Assembly: GCA_017303335.1 (NCBI GenBank)
Contig: JAFLBK010000003.1
Coordinates: forward strand, 124,001 to 188,000
DNA: 64,000 nt
DNA from: Chitinophagales bacterium
GTDB lineage: Bacteria; Bacteroidota; Bacteroidia; Chitinophagales; Chitinophagaceae
Direction of reading: 5' to 3'
The position numbers and the translations under genes are program-made. The notes beneath the pieces were generated by a model. That model was not told where the DNA came from. It did not search any database and saw nothing but the letters and a program-made list of their open reading frames with translations. Positions 8,396 through 16,690 of the stretch are shown here, one piece after another (position 1 is the first letter of the stretch; every line of letters begins with the position of its first letter).

Positions 8396-10120
8396 TCATT
8401 TCAACTTCATTTCCACAATGATCCGGTCGATCTTTTCGTCGAGTTCTTTTTCTTTCGCGTCGAATTCAGCGGCGCTGGCAAGTTTGGTATTTACACTGAA
8501 GTAGAATTTGATCTTGGGTTCGGTGCCCGAAGGTCTTGCCGATATCTTGGTACCGTCGGCCAGTACGAACTGCAGTACATTGCTCTTCGGCAGTTCGATC
8601 TTCCAGGTTTCCCCGGTTTTGAGGTTCTTGCCCACCTGCAGTTCATAGTCGAGCAATTCAGCCACTTCACCGCCATCGATCGTCAGCGGCGGATTTTTGC
8701 GGTAGCCTTCCATCATGTCGGCGATTTCTTTTGCGCCGTTCATGCCTTTCCTGGTAATGCTCACCAGGCTTTCTTTATAGAAGCCGTATTGCAGGTACAT
8801 GTCGATGAGTTTGTCGAACAGGCTGCGGCCCTTATTCTTTTCATAGGCCGCCATCTCGCAGAGCAGACAAACAGCGCTTACCGAATCCTTGTCGCGGATC
8901 TCGTCGCCGATCATCAGGCCGAAACTTTCTTCGCCGCCGATGATGTATTTCTCCTGCCCTTCTTTTTCGCGGATCAGTTTGCTGATCCATTTGAAACCGG
9001 TAAGTACATTATAGCAATTGACGCCGCTTGCCCTGGCGATCACATCGATCATGTCGGTGGTAACGATGGTCTTCACCACCATATCGTTGGGTTGCTGCAG
9101 CCCCTTGGTTTTCCTGGCCTCGATCATATAATTGAAGGCAAGCAGGGCTGTCTGGTTTCCATTCATCAGTATCCACTCACCTTTATGATTTTTCACGCCA
9201 ATACCCACACGGTCGGCATCCGGGTCGGTACCCAGCAGGATATCCGCATTGAGTTCCCGGGCATTTTTCAGGCCGATGCTCATGGTTTCGGTTTCTTCGG
9301 GGTTGGGATAGATCACCGTAGGGAAGTTGCCGTCGGGATTGCTTTGTTCTTTTACAATATGCACGTTGGTGAACCCGTACTTGGCCAGGGCCTGCGGCAC
9401 CAGCATGATACCAGTACCGTGTATGGGTGTATATACGATCTTCAGGTCGTGCTGGGCGCTGCACACTTCGGGATAAACCGACAAGGCCTTTACCATATCC
9501 AGGTAAGCCTCGTCCATGTCTTTGCCGATGAGGATGATGTTATGTTCGCCACCACTCCATTTCACATCATCCACCGAATGGATCTTCTCTACTTCTTTGA
9601 TCACATTCTTGTCGTGCGGCGGGATCAGCTGTGCGCCATCATCCCAGTAGGCTTTATATCCATTGTATTCTTTCGGGTTGTGCGAAGCGGTACACACTAC
9701 GCCCCCCTTGCTGCCGGTTTTGCGGATGGCATAGCTGATCTCGGGCGTGGGGCGCAGGGCTTCAAAAAGGTAAACCCTGATGCCGTTGGCGGCAAATACG
9801 TTGGCCGTTGTTTCGGCGAAGAAGCGGCTGTTGTTGCGGCTGTCGTGCCCCACCACCACGCTCACCTCATTTCCGAAACATTGTTTGAGGTAATTGGCGT
9901 AACCCTGCGAGGCCATGCCCACGGTATATTTATTCATCCGGTTGGTGCCGATGCCCATGATGCCGCGTAAGCCGCCGGTACCGAATTCGAGGTCTTTATA
10001 AAACGCGTCTTCCAGTTCGGAGGGGTTCTCTTGCTGGAGTCTTGTTATTTCGTCTTTTACGGATTGCTCAAAATTTCCATTCAGCCAGGTACTGATCTTT
10101 TGTTGGGTAGCTGCGTCCAT
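8396..10120 (-). CDS. Phospho-sugar mutase (phosphoglucomutase/phosphomannomutase)
   Basis: A 574-residue alpha-D-phosphohexomutase. Motifs: VVGHDSRNNS, the phosphoserine loop VVCTASHNPKEYNGYKAYW near residue 148, the metal-binding GTDPDADRVG, the sugar-binding GGEESFG and the phosphate-binding RPSGTEPKIKFYF near the C-terminus. It interconverts glucose-1- and glucose-6-phosphate or the mannose equivalents in the cytoplasm; the length (about 570) favours the glucose-type group common in Bacteroidota. A longer frame runs to 10477, but it would read through the divergent gene and its promoter region. The ATG at 10120 (MDAATQQKI) begins the conserved domain. It diverges from the 10181 gene. Confidence 0.93.
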   Translation of the reverse strand: MDAATQQKISTWLNGNFEQSVKDEITRLQQENPSELEDAFYKDLEFGTGGLRGIMGIGTNRMNKYTVGMASQGYANYLKQCFGNEVSVVVGHDSRNNSRFFAETTANVFAANGIRVYLFEALRPTPEISYAIRKTGSKGGVVCTASHNPKEYNGYKAYWDDGAQLIPPHDKNVIKEVEKIHSVDDVKWSGGEHNIILIGKDMDEAYLDMVKALSVYPEVCSAQHDLKIVYTPIHGTGIMLVPQALAKYGFTNVHIVKEQSNPDGNFPTVIYPNPEETETMSIGLKNARELNADILLGTDPDADRVGIGVKNHKGEWILMNGNQTALLAFNYMIEARKTKGLQQPNDMVVKTIVTTDMIDVIARASGVNCYNVLTGFKWISKLIREKEGQEKYIIGGEESFGLMIGDEIRDKDSVSAVCLLCEMAAYEKNKGRSLFDKLIDMYLQYGFYKESLVSITRKGMNGAKEIADMMEGYRKNPPLTIDGGEVAELLDYELQVGKNLKTGETWKIELPKSNVLQFVLADGTKISARPSGTEPKIKFYFSVNTKLASAAEFDAKEKELDEKIDRIIVEMKLK

Positions 10121-10180
10121 ACGTTGATTTTTTAGGTTTTCAAAAATAGCGTATTCGGGCAAAATAAGTAGATTTGTTCT

Positions 10181-10567
10181 ATGCCCTGCAGAAGCGTACG
10201 AATTGCATTCCGTTCCCTGGGAACAACATTGCCAACCCTGGCAATGGTATTCCTGTTTCATACAAACAGTTTGGCGCAACAGGCAAGGAATAATGACAGT
10301 TCGAAGGCGCTCAGTCCCCTCCTCAGCAACGCGTTCAAAAAGCATCCGAAGACACATCCCCGGCTCAACGATCATTTCAAACGGCCAAACAACCAGCTCA
10401 TGTACTGGCCCAATTACCCGCTTACGGCCTGGGAGATCGAACAGCGTGACAAAAAATACGACCGCTCCATCGGCCAACAGATTGCCAGCAGCATTGCCGA
10501 ATCGTATGTGAACTACCTGCTTTACGGACGCAACCGGAAACCCGTTGCCAGCATTCCGAAATTTTGA
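10181..10567 (+). CDS. Small secreted protein, unknown function
   Basis: A 128-residue protein with a plausible signal peptide: a basic N-terminus (MPCRSVRIAFR), a hydrophobic core ending HTNSLAQ near residue 33, then a polar mature part rich in Asn, Lys and Tyr (NNQLMYWPNYPLTAWEIEQR). I do not recognise a family. A TAGATTTG word fitting the Bacteroidota -7 box ends 4 bases before the ATG (10169-10176), so the transcript may be almost leaderless, but I see no good -33 match. Short conserved-hypothetical proteins of this sort are common in Chitinophagaceae. Confidence 0.55.
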   Translation: MPCRSVRIAFRSLGTTLPTLAMVFLFHTNSLAQQARNNDSSKALSPLLSNAFKKHPKTHPRLNDHFKRPNNQLMYWPNYPLTAWEIEQRDKKYDRSIGQQIASSIAESYVNYLLYGRNRKPVASIPKF

Positions 10568-10649
10568 TACGTTATGCCCCTATCCCCTGAAGGGGTACTA
10601 ACAGGCAATTCTATCCGAAACAATTAACCGGTAATACGCAACCCTATTG

Positions 10650-10790
10650 GGATCCCGCCAACGGCGGGGTAATAACGGCTAAGGAACGTCATCACGAGGG
10701 AGCCTGCCTGCCGGTAGGCGGGGAACGACCGATGTGATCTCCCAATCAGGAGATTGCTTCTCCACCCGGTGGTGGATCGCAATGACGATT
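10650..10790. repeat. Palindromic intergenic repeat, relative of the 2.9-kb block
   Basis: This gap holds GATCCCGCC-aac-GGCGGG, then CGTCATCACGAGGGAG, a CTGCCGGTAGGCGGGG arm, GATGTGATCTCC, GGAGATTGCTTCTCC and GATCGCAATGACGA. These are the reverse complements of words in the 2918-3066 block (GTCATTGCGATC, GAAGCAATCTC). It is a more degenerate, inverted member of the same family. It overlaps possible upstream starts of the following gene. Confidence 0.75.
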
Positions 10791-10808
10791 GATGTATTTT
10801 TGTTTCTC

Positions 10809-11873
10809 ATGTACCGAAGCCCTGCACATAATTCGACCCCGGCAACGTCCCATACATGTGCAGGACGATCGCTGCTCAGTTTTTTTCTTTTCCTTCTTAT
10901 TGCAAGTTCATCCACCGCACAGGATTCTTCCAACAAATCACCAACATTTCTGCCTGCTGATCTCAAACAATCTCATGGTGACAGCATCCCGACTACACAT
11001 CAACCACTAAACCCATTAACCAATAAACAAATAAACCGAAGGATAAAGATCATCACCGCCACAAACATTGTTGGGTATTCCGGCGCTATGGTGGGATTGT
11101 ATTCTGCCTGGTACAAGAATTACCCGCAAACGAACATGCATTCATTCAACGATATTGCTGAATGGAAACAGATCGATAAGATCGGGCATGCCTACAGCGC
11201 CTATGCCGAAAGTAAGGCCAGTATGGAACTCTGGCGCTGGACCGGCATCGACCGGAAGAAACGGATCTGGATCGGCGGCATGAGCGGCGCTTTTTACCAG
11301 ACGGTGATCGAAGTACTCGACGGATTCAGCGCCGAGTGGGGATGGAGCTGGGCCGACTTCGGCGCCAATATCATCGGCAGCGGCATGCTGGTGGCGCAGG
11401 AACTGGCCTGGGACGAACAACGCATCCAGTTCAAATTCTCCTTCCACCGGAAAAGTTATAACGACCCACAACTGAATGCACGCAGCAATAAACTCTTCGG
11501 TAAAAGCACCGCGGAACGATTCCTGAAGGATTACAACGGGCAAACCTACTGGCTGAGCATGAACCTCCGCTCCTTCTTTCCCAAAAGCCGGATACCGGCC
11601 TGGCTGAATGTTTCTATCGGCACGGGCGCCGAGGGACTCTTTGGCGCAAATGAGAATGTGGGAAAAGACGATAACGGCAACATCATCTTCAACCGGCCCG
11701 ATATCAAACGATACCGCCAATGGTACCTGGCGCCGGATATCGACCTCAGTAAGATCAAAACAAATAAGAAGGGATTGAAATTGTTGTTCAATATGCTGAA
11801 CATTGTGAAGTTCCCGATGCCGGCGCTGGAATTCTCGAACGGAAAGTTCCGGTTCAACGCGATCGCGTTTTAG
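10809..11873 (+). CDS. DUF2279 family secreted protein (YfiM-like)
   Basis: A 354-residue protein. From the ATG at 10809 (MYRSPAHNSTP) the first 36 residues form a signal peptide with core SLLSFFLFLLIASSSTAQ. The DUF2279 part spans roughly residues 90-195: GYSGAMVGLYSAWYKNYPQT, DKIGHAYSAYAESKA, GMSGAFYQTVIEVLDGFSAEWG and WSWADFGANIIGSG. This family includes the predicted periplasmic lipoprotein YfiM, and its role is unknown. The C-terminal half looks like membrane-associated strands (YWLSMNLRSFF, WYLAPDIDLS). The frame is open back to 10734, but that stretch comes from the repeat, and a -7-like TATTTTTG at 10795-10802 also argues for 10809. A low-complexity linker at 10976-11040 resembles intergenic repeat DNA. 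Confidence 0.8.
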   Translation: MYRSPAHNSTPATSHTCAGRSLLSFFLFLLIASSSTAQDSSNKSPTFLPADLKQSHGDSIPTTHQPLNPLTNKQINRRIKIITATNIVGYSGAMVGLYSAWYKNYPQTNMHSFNDIAEWKQIDKIGHAYSAYAESKASMELWRWTGIDRKKRIWIGGMSGAFYQTVIEVLDGFSAEWGWSWADFGANIIGSGMLVAQELAWDEQRIQFKFSFHRKSYNDPQLNARSNKLFGKSTAERFLKDYNGQTYWLSMNLRSFFPKSRIPAWLNVSIGTGAEGLFGANENVGKDDNGNIIFNRPDIKRYRQWYLAPDIDLSKIKTNKKGLKLLFNMLNIVKFPMPALEFSNGKFRFNAIAF

Positions 11874-11935
11874 TTTTATCGTTCCCCGACTCCGCCCGGA
11901 ACGCATCAACCTGCCTTCGACCCAGCTCTGGGCGA

Positions 11936-12433
11936 TCAATCCATCCAGGCGCCCAACACCTCTTCGCCATCCACTTCCACATATATATGTTCATCCGTGG
12001 TGGTGGAAACCGAAAGTCCGACATAATCCATTTCGACCGGAAAGGCTTTGTGCGTCCGCTCCACCAGGGCAAGGGTCTGGATCCGGGCTGGATGCTGTTC
12101 CAGGAGCGGCTTGAGCGCATAGAGCATGGTGCGGCCGCTGTTGGCCACGTCATCGATCAGCAGGATCGTTTTATTATTGAAATCGATGAGCGGTTCAATA
12201 CGGATCGCCCCGGGATTCTTTTTATCCATGGTAAGTTCCAGCACCGTTACGCTTCCTTTAAAAGCTTCCTGCAGGTAAGCGCTGATGCGGCGTGCGATGA
12301 CCGAGCCGCTTTTCCGGATGCCGATGAGCACGAGTTCGGAACTCGTATAGTTCTGCTCCACCACTTCCAGTGCCATGCGGCGGAGTTTTTTCTGCGCCGC
12401 GTCGGCCGACAATATGGTTCGCTTTGTTTCCAT
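11936..12433 (-). CDS. Phosphoribosyltransferase domain protein (PyrR-like)
   Basis: A 165-residue type I phosphoribosyltransferase. The PRPP-binding loop ILLIDDVANSGRTMLYAL is clear near residues 91-108, preceded by the flexible-loop region and ELVLIGIRKSGSVIARRI near 33-50. Sequence and size resemble PyrR or the small PRTases in Bacteroidota that carry no assigned substrate. Without the upstream pyr genes I cannot tell a regulator from a salvage enzyme. It is cytoplasmic. It converges with the 10809 gene and diverges from the iron-sulfur protein gene at 12550. Confidence 0.85.
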   Translation of the reverse strand: METKRTILSADAAQKKLRRMALEVVEQNYTSSELVLIGIRKSGSVIARRISAYLQEAFKGSVTVLELTMDKKNPGAIRIEPLIDFNNKTILLIDDVANSGRTMLYALKPLLEQHPARIQTLALVERTHKAFPVEMDYVGLSVSTTTDEHIYVEVDGEEVLGAWMD

Positions 12434-12549
12434 TGCTGCACGAATTTAGTTGAAAAGTTTAATGGTTGATTCTTTTATTGGTTTATTCATTTGCGGTTTA
12501 TTGGCGTATTTCGGTTCATACACTACCTTAGCGACACAAATCTTTGCGT

Positions 12550-13860
12550 ATGGCTATTTTGCAGCAAGCCCTTTTCGTCGTACTCGCCGGTATTGCCGTC
12601 TGGCTCTTTGCCCGTAACATCGGGCGCATCCGCCGCAATATCCTGCTCGGCCAGGATGAAGACCTCACCGGCAACGCCCCGCTCCGCTGGAAGAACATGC
12701 TGCTGCTGGCATTCGGGCAAAAGAAAATGTTCCGCAATCCCCTGGTGGCCCTGATGCACTTTGTGATCTATGCCGGTTTCATCATCATCAACATTGAAGT
12801 GCTCGAGATCGTACTGGATGGAATACTGGGCACACACCGGCTATTCTTCCCCTGGCTCGGCGGTTTTTACAGCTTCCTGATCAATTTCTTCGAGATACTC
12901 GCCGCCGGTGTACTGCTGGTATGCGTGGTCTTTCTCGCACGCAGGAACATCATCAAACTGAAACGTTTCATCAGCAAGGACCTCGACGGCTGGCCACGCA
13001 GCGACGCCAATTACATCCTCATCACCGAGATCGTACTGATGACCCTGTTCATCACGATGAACAGCGCCGACCGTGCCCTGCAGCTCCAGGGCGCCGAACA
13101 TTACCACGATACCGGCAGCTTCATCATCTCCGGCCTGGTCGCCCCGGCGATGGAAGGTCTTTCCGCCTCTTCGCTGGTGATGATCGAACGTGGCTGCTGG
13201 TGGCTGCATATCATCGGTATCTTCGCCTTCCTCAACTACCTGCCCTACAGCAAGCACCTGCATATCTTACTGGCCTTCCCGAACGCGTATTATGCCCGGT
13301 TGAATGTCATGGGCAAGATGGAAAATATGGAGAACGTGCAGAACGAAGTGAAGTACATGATGCAACCTGAGCTAGCTCCAACCGGGGAACAGGCCCCGCA
13401 GAAATTCGGCGCCAAAGACGTATTCGACCTGAGCTGGAAGAACCTGCTGGATGCCTACAGCTGTACCGAATGCGGCCGCTGCTCAACGGCCTGCCCGGCC
13501 AACCAAACCGGTAAATTGTTAAGCCCGAGAAAGATCATGATGGATACCCGCGACCGGCTGGAAGCGGTGGGCAAGAACATCAACGCAAACGGCGAATACA
13601 AAGACGACGGGAAAAATCTTTTCTCGCATATTACCGTAGAAGAACTGCGGGCCTGCACCACCTGCAATGCCTGTGTGCAGGAATGCCCGGTATCCATTTC
13701 ACCGCTCGATATCATCCTGCAGCTGCGCCGTTCGCTCATCATGGAAGACAGCAACGCCCCGCAGGAATGGAACGTGATGTTTGGTAACATTGAAAACAAT
13801 TTCGCTCCCTGGAAATTCAGCCCCGACGACCGCGACAAGTGGGTGGAGGAAATGCATTAA
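12550..13860 (+). CDS. HdrC/GlpC-like iron-sulfur membrane protein
   Basis: A 436-residue protein with a membrane half and an iron-sulfur half. About six hydrophobic segments (roughly residues 5-25, 60-85, 100-130, 155-175, 215-240) resemble a nitrate-reductase-gamma-type cytochrome domain. Then two [4Fe-4S] motifs of the CxxCxxC...CP type follow: CTECGRCSTACPA near 306-318 and CTTCNACVQECPV near 375-387. Such proteins pass electrons between quinones and a soluble partner carrying CCG domains (HdrB-like). In the Bacteroidota genomes I know, that partner usually follows directly; here repeat DNA and a DUF3592-type gene follow instead. The ATG at 12550 is preferred to a TTG six bases earlier. 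Confidence 0.85.
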   Translation: MAILQQALFVVLAGIAVWLFARNIGRIRRNILLGQDEDLTGNAPLRWKNMLLLAFGQKKMFRNPLVALMHFVIYAGFIIINIEVLEIVLDGILGTHRLFFPWLGGFYSFLINFFEILAAGVLLVCVVFLARRNIIKLKRFISKDLDGWPRSDANYILITEIVLMTLFITMNSADRALQLQGAEHYHDTGSFIISGLVAPAMEGLSASSLVMIERGCWWLHIIGIFAFLNYLPYSKHLHILLAFPNAYYARLNVMGKMENMENVQNEVKYMMQPELAPTGEQAPQKFGAKDVFDLSWKNLLDAYSCTECGRCSTACPANQTGKLLSPRKIMMDTRDRLEAVGKNINANGEYKDDGKNLFSHITVEELRACTTCNACVQECPVSISPLDIILQLRRSLIMEDSNAPQEWNVMFGNIENNFAPWKFSPDDRDKWVEEMH

Positions 13861-13913
13861 CCCTGAGCGTAGTCGAAGGGTGAGGGTGCAGGTCTGAGCG
13901 AAGTCGAAGACCG
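13861..13913. repeat. Intergenic repeat of the CTGAGCGwAGTCGAAG type
   Basis: Two related copies, CCTGAGCGTAGTCGAAGGG at 13862-13880 and TCTGAGCGAAGTCGAAGAC at 13893-13911, start at the base after the upstream stop codon. This word belongs to a widespread bacterial intergenic repeat type. A variant palindromic element (TCATGCTGAGC...GCTCAGGATGA) lies at 22783-22865. Confidence 0.8.
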
Positions 13914-13940
13914 CCTTCCATACAACTCCCAACCAATTCC

Positions 13941-14513
13941 ATGTTCCGTAACATCATCATACCCTTGTTTTTTATTGTACTGACAAGCGCCCTGACCATC
14001 TATTGCTGGTTTGAAGACCTCCCCTGGTCGCTTATGGGTATCTTCGGCTTTCTTACACTGGGCGTGGGGAGCATGTACATATCCTACTATATTTTTAACC
14101 GCCTCTTCCCCGATCAACGCAACAAATCTCTGCCCGCTTTGGGCAATTTATGGTCGACCTACCTGGCAGAAAAAGACAAACCCCAGGTATATACCCGGGC
14201 CGGTATATTGGGCGGACTATTCTGCATGGTCCTCGTCGGGGCGGGAATATATGGCTGGATCAAGGGCGCCGATAGCTATTCACAATACCAACTCGAAAAC
14301 TACGGGCAGGAAACCAATGCCGTCATCACCGGTTCGGGTTATTCAAAAGGTCTCGGTACCTACCGCGAATATGCCTATACGATCCCAGGCGGAAAAACGA
14401 TCACAGACCGCTTTTCGAACAAGCGTTTGGGTATCGGCGACAGCATCCGCATACGCTACTCCTCCCGTCGGCCGGTCATCAATGAAGTGCAGACGCCGCA
14501 AGACGATGAGTAA
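13941..14513 (+). CDS. DUF3592-like membrane protein
   Basis: A 190-residue protein with hydrophobic helices at about residues 5-24, 31-52 and 89-107, then a soluble C-terminal strand domain (ETNAVITGSGYSKG, REYAYTIPGGKTITDRFS, GDSIRIRYSSRRPVINEV). That end pattern, a short beta domain finishing with 'd.i.v.Y.p..P..n.v', is the signature of DUF3592 proteins, whose function is unknown. The gene overlaps the next one by 8 bases, so they are co-expressed. Confidence 0.7.
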   Translation: MFRNIIIPLFFIVLTSALTIYCWFEDLPWSLMGIFGFLTLGVGSMYISYYIFNRLFPDQRNKSLPALGNLWSTYLAEKDKPQVYTRAGILGGLFCMVLVGAGIYGWIKGADSYSQYQLENYGQETNAVITGSGYSKGLGTYREYAYTIPGGKTITDRFSNKRLGIGDSIRIRYSSRRPVINEVQTPQDDE

Positions 14514-14940
14514 TTCGAATTCGCTTTCCAGCAATGAAGGCCGTATCTTTAAAGTCATGCAACGGTTACTCTATATCGCCCTCGCCCTTTTTCCGCTGCT
14601 TTGCTACCTTGAGTGGGGCGGAACAAAATCTGCTTTTTTGTTTGAAGCCCAATACCAGGTTTTATTTCACCCGAAAGACCCCGGCAATACCTTTACCCAT
14701 CCGTTGATACTGCTGCCCCTGGCAGGCCAGCTTATCCTGCTGATCTCCGCCTGCATGAAGAAACCGGATCGCCGGATGGCCATGGCGGGGCAACTCATGC
14801 TGAGCATACTGGTGGGGTTGATCCTCATCGTAGGACTCCTTGACCTGAATAGCCGCATCATCCTGTCAACGGCTCCGTTTATCATCGCATCGGTAGTATT
14901 CTACCGTAACTATAAAAAATTTCATCCCCAAAACAAGTAA
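14506..14940 (+). CDS. Small membrane protein
   Basis: A 144-residue protein with four hydrophobic segments (about residues 20-38, 68-85, 90-112, 116-131). The start ATG at 14506 overlaps the DUF3592-like gene by 8 bases; the frame is open further upstream but only in the shadow of that gene. No recognised motif. It looks like an accessory membrane partner of the preceding gene, which is inference from the overlap. Confidence 0.65.
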   Translation: MSNSNSLSSNEGRIFKVMQRLLYIALALFPLLCYLEWGGTKSAFLFEAQYQVLFHPKDPGNTFTHPLILLPLAGQLILLISACMKKPDRRMAMAGQLMLSILVGLILIVGLLDLNSRIILSTAPFIIASVVFYRNYKKFHPQNK

Positions 14941-14951
14941 ACGAAACACCG

Positions 14952-15488
14952 ATGCAAACGGAATTTCCAGTGATACGCACCGAACGGCTCCTGCTCCGGC
15001 AATTCACCGGCAGCGACCTGGAGAATGTGTACCGGGGACTATCACATCCCGATATCATCCCCTATTACGGAGTGAGTTACAACAGCCTCGAAGCGACCAA
15101 AGCGCAGATGGAATTTTTCTCAGACCTTGAGAAGAACGGCACCGGTATCTGGTGGGCCATCTGTTCGCCCGACAACAGCCTCTTTTATGGAGCCGGCGGA
15201 CTGAACAGTCTGAGCCGGGAACACCGGAAAGCCGAGATCGGTTTCTGGCTGATGCCGGAACATTGGGGCAAGGGCATCATGCAGGAAGCGATGCCGCTGA
15301 TCTGGAATTATGGCTTCGATCAATTGCGGTTGCACCGCATCGAAGGCATCGTTGAAACCGAAAACAGCAATTGTAAAAAGGCGATGGATAAACTGGGCTT
15401 CGTGCACGAAGGCACCATGCGGGAATGCGAAGTCAAGAACGGCCGTTTGATCAGCCTCGATATTTATGCTAAATTTAGAAACAGTTAA
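14952..15488 (+). CDS. GNAT N-acetyltransferase (RimJ/RimL-like)
   Basis: A 178-residue acetyltransferase. The N-terminus IRTERLLLRQFTGSDLENVY, the central KAEIGFWLMPEHWGKGIMQE (motif A, acetyl-CoA pyrophosphate loop, here HWGKG) and the C-terminal IVETENSNCKKAMDKLGF are standard for RimJ/RimL-type GNAT enzymes, which acetylate protein N-termini or small molecules. The substrate cannot be inferred. It lies 11 bases after a membrane gene and 11 before the next gene, so it may be part of a loose plus-strand operon from 13941. Confidence 0.9.
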   Translation: MQTEFPVIRTERLLLRQFTGSDLENVYRGLSHPDIIPYYGVSYNSLEATKAQMEFFSDLEKNGTGIWWAICSPDNSLFYGAGGLNSLSREHRKAEIGFWLMPEHWGKGIMQEAMPLIWNYGFDQLRLHRIEGIVETENSNCKKAMDKLGFVHEGTMRECEVKNGRLISLDIYAKFRNS

Positions 15489-15499
15489 ACGATCTCTTT

Positions 15500-15952
15500 A
15501 TGGCTAAAAAGCAATCCACCTGGAAAAAAGGCCGCGGTAAACTGGGTCCGCTTGCACCACTCATCGGAAGCTGGGAAGCAAAAGCCGATTCGCCCATGGG
15601 CAAGCTCACCTGCACCCGGGTATTTGAACCGGTGCTGGGCGGAAATTATATCCAGCTTTCGGCCAGCTGGGATTTTGGCAAACAGGCCTACAAGGAAACG
15701 GCGCTCTTCGGAATACGTGATGGCGCATTGTCATTCTGGTCATTCACATCCGACGGCAAACATTCGCAGGGAACCTTATCGGATGGCAGCGATGTACATC
15801 CCGAGGCTATTTGCTTTGAAGCGCAGATGCCGGCAGGGATCGCCCGGATGGTCTATTGGCCCAATGAAGCAGGCGGTTTTAACTGGGCCGTCGAATCTAA
15901 AAACAAAAAGGGCTGGAACCGGTTTACACAGCATCACTACCGGAAGAAATAA
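15500..15952 (+). CDS. DUF1579-like beta-barrel protein
   Basis: A 150-residue protein without signal peptide. The motifs PLIGSWEAKADSPMGKLTCT, VLGGNYIQLSASW, LFGIRDGALSFWSFTSDG and the terminal WNRFTQHHYRKK fit the DUF1579/lipocalin-like group of ten-stranded barrels with a 'G.W....' start and conserved Trp. Family members are of unknown function. It is probably cytoplasmic, and it follows the GNAT gene by 11 bases. It is not one of the three secreted paralogues that come next. Confidence 0.7.
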   Translation: MAKKQSTWKKGRGKLGPLAPLIGSWEAKADSPMGKLTCTRVFEPVLGGNYIQLSASWDFGKQAYKETALFGIRDGALSFWSFTSDGKHSQGTLSDGSDVHPEAICFEAQMPAGIARMVYWPNEAGGFNWAVESKNKKGWNRFTQHHYRKK

Positions 15953-16019
15953 CAACCGCGGCCGTATCCGCGTTCCATTGCCTGAAAATTCGTTCCTTTA
16001 AGCTTCAATCTAACCTTCG

Positions 16020-16661
16020 ATGATAAGATTCCTATTCCTTTTTTTGATTTGCCCGGTAATGACCAATGCCCAGGTTTCGCAACCCCGCTTTGAGAATGAT
16101 ACCCTGTATACCAGCAGCGGCTACAGCATTTACAAAGGCCGCGTACTGCAACTGGCCAACGGCACATCCGACGCGGGCTATTTCCGTTTTGTGAAATTTC
16201 ATACCAGCATGATCCGGAATGATACCTATATCCTGCAGAACAGCAGCATCCGGGTAAAGGGATTGCGGAATTATAAAACATCCGGCGATAACAAGCATAC
16301 GATCCGTGTGAACGGAACCGCCACACTCAAAGACAAAACGACCCTGGAGGTGGATTTCTTCCTCACCTTCGACAAAGCCATCCGGGGCGAAGATGGATCC
16401 CCGGCCGAACTGGTTGTTCCCGAAGAATTCCGGAACGTGGCGATTACACCGCCTGTAACAGCGCCTTCCCCGAAGCAGGTTCCCGCTGAAACGAAAAAAG
16501 CGGAATCGCAAGGCGAAGTAAAAAAGCAAACCGAACAGCCTGATACAAAAAACAGGCTGGTGGCCGATGAGATCAAAAAATTATTCGACCTCTACAAAGC
16601 CGGTGCGCTCACCAAAGAAGAATACGAAACAAGGAAGAAGAAATTACTGGAACAATGGTGA
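16020..16661 (+). CDS. Secreted SHOCT-domain protein, paralogue 1
   Basis: A 213-residue protein. Signal peptide residues 1-18 (MIRFLFLFLICPVMTNAQ). A beta-rich domain of about 120 residues begins PRFENDTLYTSSGYSIYKG and ends PAELVVPEEFRN. A Pro/Glu/Lys-rich linker (about 147-185) follows, then a C-terminal SHOCT domain (EIKKLFDLYKAGALTKEEYE, then KKKLLEQW). SHOCT is a short helical pair found at the ends of many membrane or secreted proteins and is thought to mediate oligomerisation. The beta domain is shared with the next two genes and I know no name for it. The last 45 bases before the stop codon are identical to those of the third copy. Confidence 0.75.
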   Translation: MIRFLFLFLICPVMTNAQVSQPRFENDTLYTSSGYSIYKGRVLQLANGTSDAGYFRFVKFHTSMIRNDTYILQNSSIRVKGLRNYKTSGDNKHTIRVNGTATLKDKTTLEVDFFLTFDKAIRGEDGSPAELVVPEEFRNVAITPPVTAPSPKQVPAETKKAESQGEVKKQTEQPDTKNRLVADEIKKLFDLYKAGALTKEEYETRKKKLLEQW

Positions 16662-16690
16662 AACGTATCAATTACCTAATCAACAAAAAG

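Noticed and set aside
8789..9970. A 393-codon plus-strand open frame opposite the phosphohexomutase gene
   Set aside because: Antisense shadow of a gene with all expected motifs; its translation is rich in His and Asp as expected from reversed codons.
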